The position numbers and the translations under genes were made by a program. The notes below the pieces were generated by a model, which did not search any database, had not been told where the DNA came from, and saw nothing but the letters and a program-made list of their open reading frames with translations. Shown piece by piece: positions 10,736-20,957 of a stretch of 64,000 bases of DNA. Origin of the DNA: Flabesymbios commensalis (lineage: Eukaryota > Annelida > Polychaeta > Terebellida > Flabelligeridae); assembly GCA_964017125.1 (NCBI GenBank), contig OZ024902.1, positions 54,451,267-54,515,266 on the forward strand, written 5' to 3'. Each line of letters opens with the position of its first letter. Within the stretch, counting starts at the first letter, position 1.

Positions 10736-11565
10736 TGAAAATTCGGATATCTCGAAAATCCCCTCGACCCCCTCGCCCCTCGACCCAGGACCTTCGACCC
10801 TCGACTTCATTTTTTTATTGTTTTCTTTTAAAGTCTATTTATAAAATTCGGGAAACAATATCAGGTTAATGTTGGCTCACCGTCTGCGACGCTGGCCTAA
10901 CATTGGCTGAAAGCCTCATGTATATTATTTTGGATAGAGGCACGATACGCAATATATGCGGGCACTTGATTAGGCGTATACATGTATAGACTGCCAATGT
11001 TCCAGTCCAATGATAGCTAAGCACATAAAACAATAACCATTGAACCAATGTTGGATTATTGCTGGCCCAACTTCTGTAACGCTGGCCCACCGCTTGCGAT
11101 GCCGGTGCCAAAGCGTGTGACTGAATGAAGCTGGGGAGTGATATGCCGGGTGATTTATGACTGGCAAGTGTTTTTTACGCACCAAAAGGGCATTCAATCC
11201 CATGCTTGGGTTAATATACATAACGTTAAAGTTAGACAAGCGTCCTAAACAGTGACCCAACATTAAAATGTGTTTGGCCAGCTGTAGGCCTACGTGTATT
11301 CATAAAACTATATTCGATGCCCACCCATAAAACAAGAGACATTAAAGCAACGTCGGGTGAATGCTGGACCAGCGTAGCAGACGGTCAGACAACATCACTT
11401 GATAGCCAGGTTAGCATCACAGTAGGCCTATATAAATTTCCCGAATGTTATTATTATACAAAAGTTATAATTATATAAACAACAAAAACTGTTTTTAAAA
11501 TTAAGTCGAGGGTCGAGGGTCGTGGGTCGAGGGTCGAGGGGGTTTTCGAGATACGCTGAAAATTC
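10736..11565. mobile_element. 812-bp TIR element with 9-bp target duplication
   Basis: Direct repeats TGAAAATTC (10736-10744 and 11557-11565) flank ends GGATATCTCGAAAATCCCC and, at the right, the complement of GCGTATCTCGAAAACCCCC. The ends continue into CGACCC-rich inverted sequence. Copy C of the segmental duplication (about 21740) has a single TGAAAATTC and no insert, i.e. an empty site. A 9-bp duplication suggests a Mutator-like element. There is no coding capacity, so it is non-autonomous. P1-like MITE remnants lie inside (about 10870-11110 and 11335-11400). Confidence 0.85.
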
Positions 11566-12410
11566 CAATGCTAGAATAGAATGATCCTCAAAGACCACCA
11601 GAGTTAAATATTTGAAAGCTATTAGTTCCTGCATTGTTGAACACAACTGTGTGCTGCTTTGGTGTATTAGTTTCACAGGTGATAATAAATTCACGATTCA
11701 TTAAACCATTCAAACCAATTAAAGAGGAGAATGCATACAATAATCTTCAAACGTGTTCAGGGACATGCAGGCATTGATTTCGACTGTATTGTTCTCCAAC
11801 CTATGATACCAATAATGGTATACGTCTCTGCTAAGGTACGTTATTCTGTTAGACTTCACTACAACTTGTTACCAACTCGTATACTATGCAAACTATATCG
11901 GTAATTCAATCTCGCCCCCCCCCCCCTCCCCATATATAAGACTGCTGTCTATTTACCACGTTGTCATCCAAAACTTAACTCTTGACAAATTGTTACTCGA
12001 CAAAACTTCGGGTAGAAAGGTATATTGGTTTAAATAATATACAGACTCACATAAACACTGATGGTGCACTTGGATATCCTGGCAGTGTCTGCAGCTGTAA
12101 GCTAGAATCAAATTGATTACAATGAATTCAGACAATATAGCAGAATAGGGGCCCTCGCGCTATATTACATAGACTGATTTATAGTTTTAGCCTATACTGG
12201 ATGCTTCAGACCATCATAATTACAAGCTCTTCTATTGTAACTATATCAACTTATTAGTAAGCTGGATTGTCCTTAACTCATTGTTAATGGCGCCAATAAA
12301 GCATTCTATAATATTGTCAAAAAAAACCACCGTATTCGATACTATAAAATACGTGTTGATATATATGACCAAGCTACCACTCTTGAGTTGTTAACATACC
12401 GATGTGTAAT

Positions 12411-12859
12411 AATCTTTAAATAATTAAAGAACACTCGTTTTGTTAATTGTTTTGACCCATCGTATGGGAGCTGTATCATAATCTAGAAGTTGGCTGTTAA
12501 ATGTATTGACGATTAATTTAAAATTGTAACAGTGAAGAGGGTTATAAAACCTGTTAACGGCGGCATGATGACATGATGTCAATTACCGTCTGTCATCCGA
12601 CATAGACCTGCTAAATTACACCGACAGTGAAACAGACACAGACGCTGTCAGATTTGGTATGACGTTATGACCTGACATCTCTCGTAAACATGCTTTGTGT
12701 GGTACCTTTTCTTAAATACAATAAATGCACTGGTACATTTCTCGTTCACATTTGACCTCATTAGAAAGATGCTACCTAATTTTATTACATTTTAATCACC
12801 GTTAATTTGTCACATTAGTATTAACGAGATGCATCTGGCACTTCACAAAGTGCCCGCTA
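12411..12859. other. Interval without recognised gene
   Basis: No coding or repeat signal was recognised beyond the end of duplication copy A. Confidence 0.4.
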
Positions 12860-13076
12860 CAAAACTCTTTAACTGTTCCAACGCTGAAATATTTTTGAAG
12901 ATTTTTAACTTGAAATCTTCATAAATGTCTTACTTGACTCCTTGTGCCTCCTTTGAATACCTATGTTATAGGTCTAAGGCCAGTATAAATATTTCATTTC
13001 TTTTAGTGTGAGTATGGTCTTCAGACGTCACAATCGAACGTCTGGAGACGTCATATTCTGACGCTGAAAGGGTTAA
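12860..13076. mobile_element. TTAA MITE, GACGTC-hairpin family (H3), diverged
   Basis: The body 'tgaatacctatgttatagg' and the right end 'acgctgaaagggttaa' match the copies at 23850 and 44151. The hairpin (about 13018-13065) around GACGTC is degraded. The left end has decayed. Confidence 0.65.
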
Positions 13077-13120
13077 TATCAAGGTGATAATAGACACATA
13101 CATTAGTGAAAGTGTGAACC

Positions 13121-13199
13121 ATATCGTCGCCTTGGAGCTAAAGGATCCTATCTGCCACTCTAACGAGATAGGATCCTTTAGCTCCGAAGCGACGATATG
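13121..13199. repeat. Long hairpin with TATCTGCCACT core
   Basis: Inverted arms run from ATATCGTCGCCTTGGAGC to its near complement GCTCCGAAGCGACGATAT, with the centre 'cctatctgccactctaacga'. A closely related hairpin lies at 31801-31884 and a third with the same core at 26464-26549. Confidence 0.8.
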
Positions 13200-13301
13200 A
13201 CCTATATCGACCAATTTTACTGGCTTTACCATGTTTACATTTTTGAACACGCTGAAGATAATAACTGGCTATTTATGATTGTGTTTATCTTGGTCCGTAA
13301 C

Positions 13302-14674
13302 GCCCAGTCACACTAAACCAGTTCGAAAAACGTTCCTGCCCGTTCTGAAAATTTCATTAAACGGGATGAGGACGGGATGGAACGTGCAATTTTGTCTTTC
13401 ACTACAACACAACACAACACAACACAGTTTGAAGTAAGTGCATTACGATTGCAGACAGTTTGTACAACGCACTCACACCGCTTAGAACGGGAAGACGTAA
13501 CGCTTAATGTCGTTCGCAGTCCGTTCTTAACAAGTTTCAATCCATTCTGTTCCCGTTTAACCCCGTTCCCAGTAAGTTTCAGCCCGTTCTAGGGCCGTTC
13601 CGGGCCGTTTCTGCACAGTTTTCACTACGACATGTCCGTGTCTTGCCCGTTTGCATTGCGTTCGCAGGCAGTCTTTAACACGATCGAAACGGGCTTCTGG
13701 GTGTGTTGCAGACCGATCTGTTATAAATACGACTACGTTCTAGCCCGTTTTCATTTCGATCGAGGTACTTCATGAGTCAACATGCCAAAAATGGGGAGAT
13801 CCAAGAAGCAGAAGGGGCAATAATAAGGAGCCACGAAGCGCAGTCTTCAGCCAGCCCTCACCCAGCATGTTCTAATTCTCTTCATTCTCCTCAGCTCTTC
13901 TTGTTTTTATTATTTACGTTCTTCTCTGATCTCTTTATATTGTTGCTATGCTTCAAACATAATTTATAGGAAACTAATATTCATCATATTTAGTGTTGAC
14001 AACACTTGCATTTGCTCCATACTAAACTATACCATATTTATAAGCAAGAAATTGAATTTCTAAATGAGGAGAGCATGATTAATATGCTCTATATATTTAT
14101 ATCGAAAACGTTTCTGATCCTACTGCAAACGGGTAGAAGTAGTTGAAATGTAGTAGAAATGAGTTGATCTGGACGGACTGGACCTACTAGCAATGCAGCA
14201 GAGACGAGTAGATCTGCATAAGAACTGAGTAAGAACTTTTTAGAACTGAGTAGGAACGTATCACAAACTTTATAAACTTGTTAACACTGCTAAGAACGCA
14301 TTGAAGACGTAATAAAAAGTAGTAAGGTATGTATGATGACGGGTAGGACGGGGTAAAACGTACCAGCATCTGTGTTAGGTCAAGGTCCTATTTTTCCAAG
14401 TTCGCACGACGATCAGCTCCGTTTGTTCAACATTCGCAGTACGGCAATTCCGTTTACAGTACGGCAATCTCGTTCGAAGTAGGCCTACGACCTTACCCAG
14501 TCCTATTTTGCACGGGATCGGATTTTAACCATGCCCGACGTTCTAGACCACCATCCCGTCCTTGCCCGTCCTATACGATTGTATTCGGTGTCCATTCCTT
14601 TCTTAATACGTTTCTCCTCGTTCTGCTCCCGTTTTGCAGAACGTAGTGCGAACGGGCTCATCAGTGTGACTGGG
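13302..14674. mobile_element. 1.37-kb TIR element rich in CCGTTC words
   Basis: It begins GCCCAGTCACACT and ends with the complement AGTGTGACTGGGC. The interior has many degenerate CCCGTTC / GAACGGG words on both sides and an AT-rich centre. Short plus-strand text MPKMGRSKKQKG near 13780 is followed by stops. No transposase domain was recognised, so it is non-autonomous or decayed. A target duplication could not be fixed by eye. Confidence 0.65.
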
Positions 14675-14734
14675 CCATCACCAAGATCTACCCCTCAAGG
14701 GTATACAAGAGAACACACAGATATTAAATTCACA

Positions 14735-15050
14735 TTAACATGGCTACACATCGACATTCTACATATCATTCACATTACATATCATTCACATTAACATGGC
14801 TACACATCGACATTCACATATACATGGCTACACATCGACATTCACATATACATGGCTACACATCGACATTCTACATATTATTCACATTGACATGGCTACA
14901 TATCGACATTCACATATACATGGCTACACATCGACACTCTACATATCATCCACATTAACATGGCTACACCTGTACACATCGACATTCACATTTACATGGC
15001 TTCACATCGACATTCTACATACCATTCACATTACCTTGGCTACACATCAG
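14735..15050. repeat. Minisatellite of 'catggctacacatcgacatt'
   Basis: The unit 'catggctacacatcgacatt' plus 'cacatata' or 'ctacatatcattcacatta' recurs about ten times with mixed spacing. Open frames of MATHRHS repeats result from the period and are not considered coding. Confidence 0.9.
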
Positions 15051-15204
15051 CCGTGATCAGGAAAACCACATTATTCGAAATTTTGGCGAAAATGACTTTT
15101 TTCAAAAAACAGATGTTTATTACACTAAGAATTAGTTGGTAAAGTTGTGTGTCTCATTGTCGAGATATTGCCCCGTCAAAATCTCCGTTTTTCGAATTTG
15201 CTTA

Positions 15205-15725
15205 CGGCTAAATAAGGTCCCGATTATATTTGTTTTTTAATTTTTTAGCACATTTTTAAAGTACCACCTTTTAAACAATGATGTCAAAGACTTTAAGTTG
15301 GTGGAAATGAAAATTGAATAACTTGGCGGTTTCAGGGTCTGCATAGTTCCTGGCATGACATGACACAATGTAAAAAATAAAAGTAGAAAGAACTCGTTTC
15401 AATGCACTTTCACCTTTCATGCAATCCTACGTGAGATAGACGCTGTCAAAACTGCGAAAAACGCCACCACGGTGGCAGATATGATTTATATCGTCTTGTA
15501 ACATGACTCCAAGTACACGAGTCGATTTATATAGAGAGAGAAGGAGATCAGATCAGCATGGCGGATATGAAGACTACGGGCGTGAACTTCAATCTCCTAC
15601 ATCGTTCACAAGCTGGCTGTGACAGTCACACATAGAAGACACTATTAATTATTCATTTACTGACGGTTAAGATTATTAGTTGCAAAAAATATATCATTAA
15701 TCCAATAGGATCTGACGGGAGCTTC
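15205..15725. repeat. Segmental duplication, second copy, left part (B)
   Basis: It matches 9280-9915 in direct orientation. The H1 MITE inside has lost its hairpin: text runs from 'caatgatgtcaaag' straight to 'actttaagttggtgg'. It is broken at its right edge by the element starting near 15726. Confidence 0.85.
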
Positions 15726-15727
15726 TT

Positions 15728-15880
15728 AGTGCAGCGGCATAGCAAGCTTTTTGGGCCGAATTGTGCGCTTCGTGAAGAAAGCACCAACCTTGGCACAATG
15801 ATATATTATTATATTGACCATCTTTTTCGATTTGGAGCCACCTAAAATTCCCGCCAGATGGCCGCCATAGGATGCCCTAA
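15728..15880 (+). repeat. Left terminal inverted repeat of the 5.2-kb element
   Basis: Landmarks in order are CAGCGGCATAGCAAG, GTGAAGAAAGCACCAA, GATTTGGAGCCACC and 'agatggccgccat'. They appear in the same order on the minus strand from 20957 inward. Confidence 0.75.
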
Positions 15881-16107
15881 AATTTGCAATTACCAATCCT
15901 TTCAGTTTTACACCAGCTGGATAATTGAGTGTGGCCTCTAATTCCACTTATTTCAGGTCTGAGAAACAAATACTTAATATTTTATTCATACGATATTTTA
16001 AAATATATTTTCTACAATTAGCCAGATTAGCGCATTTAAATCAATTTATTTCATAAGAAAAGTAATACTTCTGATTCCATATATAATATCCAACTGTAGC
16101 GTCAAAG

Positions 16108-16153
16108 GTGAATGAATGAATGAATGAATGAATGAATGAATGAATGAATGAAA
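16108..16153. repeat. (AATG)n microsatellite
   Basis: About eleven tandem tetranucleotides, the same unit as the long arrays at 33.5 and 56.6 kb. Confidence 0.95.
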
Positions 16154-16159
16154 GAAAGT

Positions 16160-16985
16160 ATATCGTACCAGAAATGCATATTAAATACAGTCTCCGCATC
16201 TTGTGAACACACACGGGCTAAACTAGGTCAGGGATAAACAATAGAAGTGTTCTACAATAGACATCACTGCTGTGAGCATATGTCTACAGTGTTCTGGTCT
16301 GGTGGGTGTTACTACATAATATTGACATTGTTGACAATAAAAAAATGAGGAGTACATCGGTGTGATGTCAATTGATGTTTAAACCCTCATAATTATCATT
16401 GCACTATTGCTAGTATAATTTACATTACTTTGATAGAGAAAGCTTGAATATCTATTAAACTTAAAATTGTTTGGTCACGTGTAATTTCCAATAAATTGAA
16501 ATAATAAAACCTATAGATAGGTGTATTTCTTTGTATATATTTTTTTATTTTCACTCATTTGCATTACAAGCAATCTCAATAAATAAATAATGTCCATATC
16601 CATACAGTTATTATTGTCGTTTATAATTGTGGGTTCAGCACAGCTTGTGTAGTGCATGGCTTACTAGAACGCCATAACGCTCCTACCAGTAGTCTGACTA
16701 ATGTGAAGAGATGTCAATATCATTGCTAACTATCTCAGTATGTGCTTCTCACGCTTCTAACAATTCTAATGCTTCTAACGCTTCTAAATAATTTAGTTAG
16801 CTACTTCTGCTTTTATGTGATATAGTATACGTCAACAGCAAAGCCTGTTTGAACCAGCAATACATGACTCAACCATGTCAAAGCAGTTTAAATTAGTTGA
16901 TGTTAATAGACCTGATGTTAATGGATGTTAATAGTCACCACTGGATCGGATGCTTTGTGTTCTTTGGCAAAGTGATACAAGAGTC
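16160..16985. other. 5' region of the TIR element, nothing recognised
   Basis: AT-rich sequence with 'cttctaac' repeats near 16750-16790. It could hold a promoter or a 5' exon for the gene downstream, but no motif supports this. Confidence 0.35.
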
Positions 16986-17576
16986 ATTGCGGTATCCTGT
17001 TGCAGCGAAAATAAGATATTCAAGTAGTGGATATCAGACACTTGAAAAAAAATCTGTCAGCTTTCAGTAAGTTATCAAAGGACGTGGAATTACAACGACT
17101 AGACGGAGGTCAGGGGATTGCAGCCACCGTGTGTGCCCACCAAGCGAAGTGGCACAAGTCATGTGTGTTAAGATACAACAATACCAAGCTTGAAAGAGTA
17201 GAGAAAAGAACATATGATGATGACCGACCAGTCCTCAGTTCACAACCAGATGTGTACAAACGAACTAGATCTCAGTCTCCTTGCTTGGAAAATTTCCCTG
17301 AAAATGTGTGCTTCTTTTGTCAAGATAAACACCTACCTCTTCACCAAGTAGTAACACCTGAGCTAAATGTTCAAGTTCGTAAATTTGCAGAAATTCCTTG
17401 AGGATCATGCCTACCACTAAACCGACAACTGGGGATATGGTTTGCAAGTAAGGCCAAGTACCACAAGAATTGTTTTACATTACAATCTAGTGAAGGCTGC
17501 AAACAAGATTGCTTATGAAAATCTGAGCACGGTTGATTTCAACTCTTCAGTAGTTCTGGCTGAACTTGTGACATAT

Positions 17577-18254
17577 TTAGTAGTAGTAAATCTTTGCTTT
17601 ACGTCACTTTTCGGCACAAAAGGTCTTTTAAGTGACATTGTAATACGATAAAAACGTTGTAGTCAATTGATGAGATGAATGATGTACAGATGATGTGAGG
17701 GTGGGGGTGATAGGGCATGGTGGGTTATTGAGAGCGTTTTCCTTCGCTCGCCCGATAAGGGGTTCTGGGCATGTCTAGGGGATATACCCCCAGACATGCC
17801 CATACGGCCGGAGACTTGAGTTTCGCTGTACAATTTAATGATGAAACTCTGTGGCATTTTGCGCAGCTCCGCTATCCTCGGGTCGGATAGTCCCCAGAGT
17901 AACAATAGGAAGGTTCACTCCCACTGGGTAACTCCATTCATCCCACGTGAGAGACCTAATGTCAAACACGCTATTGCCGGTTATTTAAGGCTACCACAGC
18001 CTACATCAGCGCCAGCACCGATGCGGGTGCTGCATTGGCTCAGCTGTTGAGCGGAAGAACCAGGGTACGCCACTGGCAATCCGCCCGAAGATTATAGCCA
18101 GATACGAGGAGGCTGCAGCTGCCCTTGGATGATTGCTGTAGACTGGTGCTTTCGTACAATGCCGTAACAGCATCCAACAGACGAAACAGATCCCTAATGA
18201 CCCTCCCTGAATGGGGGCGAAAAGTACTACTACTAGCAATCATCCCAGTACCCC
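17577..18254 (-). mobile_element. 680-bp element S, copy 1
   Basis: It is flanked by a 14-bp direct repeat AACTTGTGACATAT (17563-17576; 18255-18268). The host reading (LVTY) is interrupted and resumes after it. One end carries TAGTAGTAGTA and, near the other, TACTACTACTA. A target duplication of variable length (14 here, 11 in copy 2) and a simple-repeat end point to target-primed reverse transcription, so a SINE-like or short LINE-derived element on the minus strand is likely. Strand and class are inferred. A minus-strand open frame of about 80 codons inside is not recognised. Confidence 0.65.
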
Positions 18255-18690
18255 AACTTGTGACATATATAAAGGAAACGGTTAAAGAGAGTGATAGTTC
18301 TCCTGTGTTCAAGATGGCAGACCTCACTAAGCTTTACACGGAGAGAATGAAACAGCTCGTGCTTGATAAACGAGTCCATACTGAAGGAGCGGATACGGAT
18401 ACACTCCCCTAATCTAAAGAAGCACAAACCTTGGGTTTCAGGAAGATATTCGCAGTGCTCTGACCAAGGCATGTGATTGTGACAGTGATATTGTGCACCT
18501 GGCATGAACTGCACGTGTTATTAAGAAGAACATGATTAAACCATGTCAGCTTTTCAACGGTTCATTCACAGATAGATGTCAAGAAAAGACTGTGCCACAA
18601 CTGCTGCTTGCATTATTTTACTATGGTTTTAGAGGGGTCAGGCATTACAGATCATGCGTGTCAGTCATCATCATCTACCAATCTGACTAT

Positions 18691-19372
18691 AGTAGTAGTA
18701 GTAAATCATTCCTTTACGTCACTTTTCGGCACAAAGGTCTTTTAAGTGACATTATAATTCGATAAAAACGTTCTATTCAGTTTATGAGATGAATGATGTA
18801 CAGATGATGATGTGAGGGTGGGGGTGATAGGGCATGGTGGGTTATTGAGAGCGTTTTCCTTCGCTCGCCCGATAAGGGGTTCTGGGCATGTCTAGGGGAT
18901 ATACCCCCAGACATGCCCAGACGGCCGGAAACTTGAGTTTCGCTGTACAATTTAATGATGAAACTCTTTGGCATTTTGCGCAGCTCCGCTATCCTCGGGT
19001 CGGATAGTCCCCAGAGTAACAATAGGAAGGATCACTCCCTCTGGGTAACTCCATTCATCCCACGTGAGAGACCTGATGTCAAACACGCTATTGCCGGTTA
19101 TTTAAGGCTACCACGGCCTACATCAGCGCCAGCACTGATGCGGGTGCTGCATTGGCTCCGCTGTTGAGCGGAGGAACCAGGGTACGCCACTGGCAATCCG
19201 CCCGAAGATTATAGCCAGATACGAGGAGGCTGCAGCTGCCCTTGGATGATTGATGTAGACTAGTGCTTCCGTACAATGCCGTACACAGCATCCAACAGAC
19301 GGGACAGATCCCTAATGACCCTCCCCAGATGGGGGCGAAAAGTACTACTACTAGCAATCATCCCAGTACCCC
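18691..19372 (-). mobile_element. 680-bp element S, copy 2
   Basis: It is nearly identical to copy 1 along its full length and has the same two ends. It is flanked by imperfect repeats AATCTGACTAT and AATTTGACGAT. The host reading resumes as LTIDQLLKYN. Two full-length insertions of the same element about 440 bp apart in one gene suggest activity in a short period or a preferred target. Confidence 0.7.
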
Positions 19373-20639
19373 AATTTGACGATAGATCAACTTCTGAAAT
19401 ACAATGCTGTGAAGCATGACCGAAAGAGTGTGTGCATAAATATACGACACAACATCAGACAAGAGATCCCCTTGCCAATATATCTTTGCTTGATGCTGCA
19501 TGCTCATAGCAGAAGAAGGGAACTGGTTGACATGTTATCTCGCCTAGGAATCAGCATCACCTATGGTGTGCTACGGATCTCTGCTGAGCTGGGCAATGGG
19601 GTCTGCCAACGCTTTCGGGCAAAGAATGTGGTATGTCCACCAAAGCTCCGTGGTAACGTTTTCACTACATCAGCTGTGGATAATATTGCAATCACAAAGA
19701 AGCTGATACGCGTATTATGGTTCATGCAGCTTCTGTTATGACGTCTGGCCATCGCAAAGTACTTATCCGTACTGTGGACACTGACGTGGTTGTGCTCATT
19801 GTCTGACTCGCAGATGCAGGATGTCGTAGACGAGCTCTGGCTATCATTTGGCACTGGAAAAAACTTCCGTTACATAGCAGCACATGAGTTGGCTTACAAG
19901 TTGGGACCTGACAAGGTAAAGGCACTGCCTGTTTTTTTGCAGTCACAGGCTGGCATCTGCACCGCTGGAAATGTCACAGAATTCCTTTGACACCCTGTAG
20001 AAATGTGTCGTACTTGTCTGTATGACCGCACCTGGACATGTTATGAAATGAATCTTGCAAGAAAGAGACTCTTTGCAAAGAAGGCCCGATCGCTCGAAGG
20101 AGTACCTCCAGCCCATGCAGCCCTGGAACAGCACTTGAGAAGAGCCACCTATCAGGGATTACATTGTTGGGGACAATGCCTTGTTCCATACTGCACTCTT
20201 CCATGAAGTTCCATCACCACGCGACTGGGGGTGGGTGGAGAATGATGATGGACAATTGAATCATCGGTGGACAACACTTCCTGAAGCTGCCAATTCCTGC
20301 TATGAACTTATCTCTTGTGCTTGCAAAGCTGAAATAAGAGATGCAAATGTACAAAAGATAATTTTAAGTGCACAGTTCTATGTGCCTGCGACGGTGACTG
20401 CTCACATACCAACATTAATTGATGTATATATGTTGTCCATGTTCAGATAACATGATATTTCCCTTGTTACTTCTCTCACTGTTACTTCTCTCGCTAGACG
20501 TATACACTTAATATCTAGGCTACTAATTATATGTATTGTACCATGTTAAGAATTATTTTAATTGTTCAAGTGAAACTATTTACTTCATTGGTGATCGAAA
20601 ATAAGATTATATGTACACAGTAAACCATTATATGAGGAA

Positions 20640-20957
20640 AAAAAAGTAGCATTTTCAGAAGCCGCCATCTTGAAATCTAAGATGGAGGCGGCAAGGGAAT
20701 TTTATAGTTGCATCGTTCAACTCCTCCAATTTAATTGTATGCTTGAACACATTAGCTCTTTAATGGACATAGAACCAAGAAAAAATTATCATTTTTATTT
20801 TTCTTAAGCCGCCATTTTGATACTTAAAATGGCCGATACCAGGGGTGAAATTTGAGTGGCTCCAAATCTTAAAACGTTCCCCATGATATAGTCTGCACGT
20901 CTGCCAATTTTGGTGCTTTCTTCACAAAATGCACAATTATTTTGCTATGCCGCTGTA
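20640..20957 (-). repeat. Right terminal region and TIR of the 5.2-kb element
   Basis: Read on the minus strand from 20957 it begins CAGCGGCATAGCAAAA, then TTTGTGAAGAAAGCACCAA and GATTTGGAGCCACTC. Further in, 'gccgccatcttg' and 'aagatggaggcggc' form a small local inverted repeat (about 20660-20695). The same 'aagatggccgcc' words mark the termini of the 51-54 kb element. Confidence 0.7.

Larger units (their letters stand above)
9280..12410. repeat. Segmental duplication, copy A
   Basis: The sequence from 'ataaggtcccgattatat' to 'ccaagctaccactcttga' recurs in the same orientation. The left part (9280-9915) matches 15205-15725 and the rest matches 20958-22592. The match covers unique text and embedded MITEs. 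Copy A alone carries the 812-bp insertion at 10745-11556. Confidence 0.85.
17027..20423 (+). pseudogene. XPG/PIN-like nuclease + CXC protein, decayed
   Basis: Plus-strand segments follow the order of a multi-copy invertebrate protein family I recognise only as uncharacterised. N-terminal part (17027-17400): HQAKWHKSCVLRYNNTKLER and CFFCQDKHLPLHQ, then AKYHKNCFTLQ near 17453, all probable zinc ligands. Middle: LVTYIKETVKESD (18256 on) and TVPQLLLAL (about 18590). After 19376: LTIDQLLKYNAVKH, PLPIYLCLMLHAHSRRREL and VVCPPKLRGNVFTTSAVDN. Nuclease-like core: RTVDTDVVVLIV (about 19762), GTGKNFRYIAAHELA, then ALPVF and a TGW text where relatives would have TGCDT. C-terminal part: ARKRLFAKKARSLEGVPPAH, WGWVENDD and WTTLPEAA, then cysteine-rich KCTKDNFKCTVLCACDGDC ending near 20423. 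It is split by two 680-bp insertions and has several frame changes and stops, so it is dead. The nuclease assignment is by motif resemblance only. Confidence 0.7.
15726..20957 (+). mobile_element. 5.2-kb TIR element carrying XPG-like/CXC gene
   Basis: The insertion boundaries are set by the duplication: text before 15726 continues at 20958 and is uninterrupted in copy A at about 9910. The ends are inverted repeats. CAGCGGCATAGCAA near the left end and TTGCTATGCCGCTG near the right end are followed inward by matching 'gtgaagaaagcaccaa' and 'gatttggagccac' blocks over about 150 bp. The payload is the plus-strand gene at about 17027-20423. No DDE transposase, reverse transcriptase or other mobilising enzyme was recognised inside. 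The target duplication is unclear (TTA/TAT-like). Confidence 0.75.

Noticed and set aside
14740-15056. MATHRHS-repeat protein
   Set aside because: Frames reflect the minisatellite; units vary in length not divisible by three and the phase shifts.
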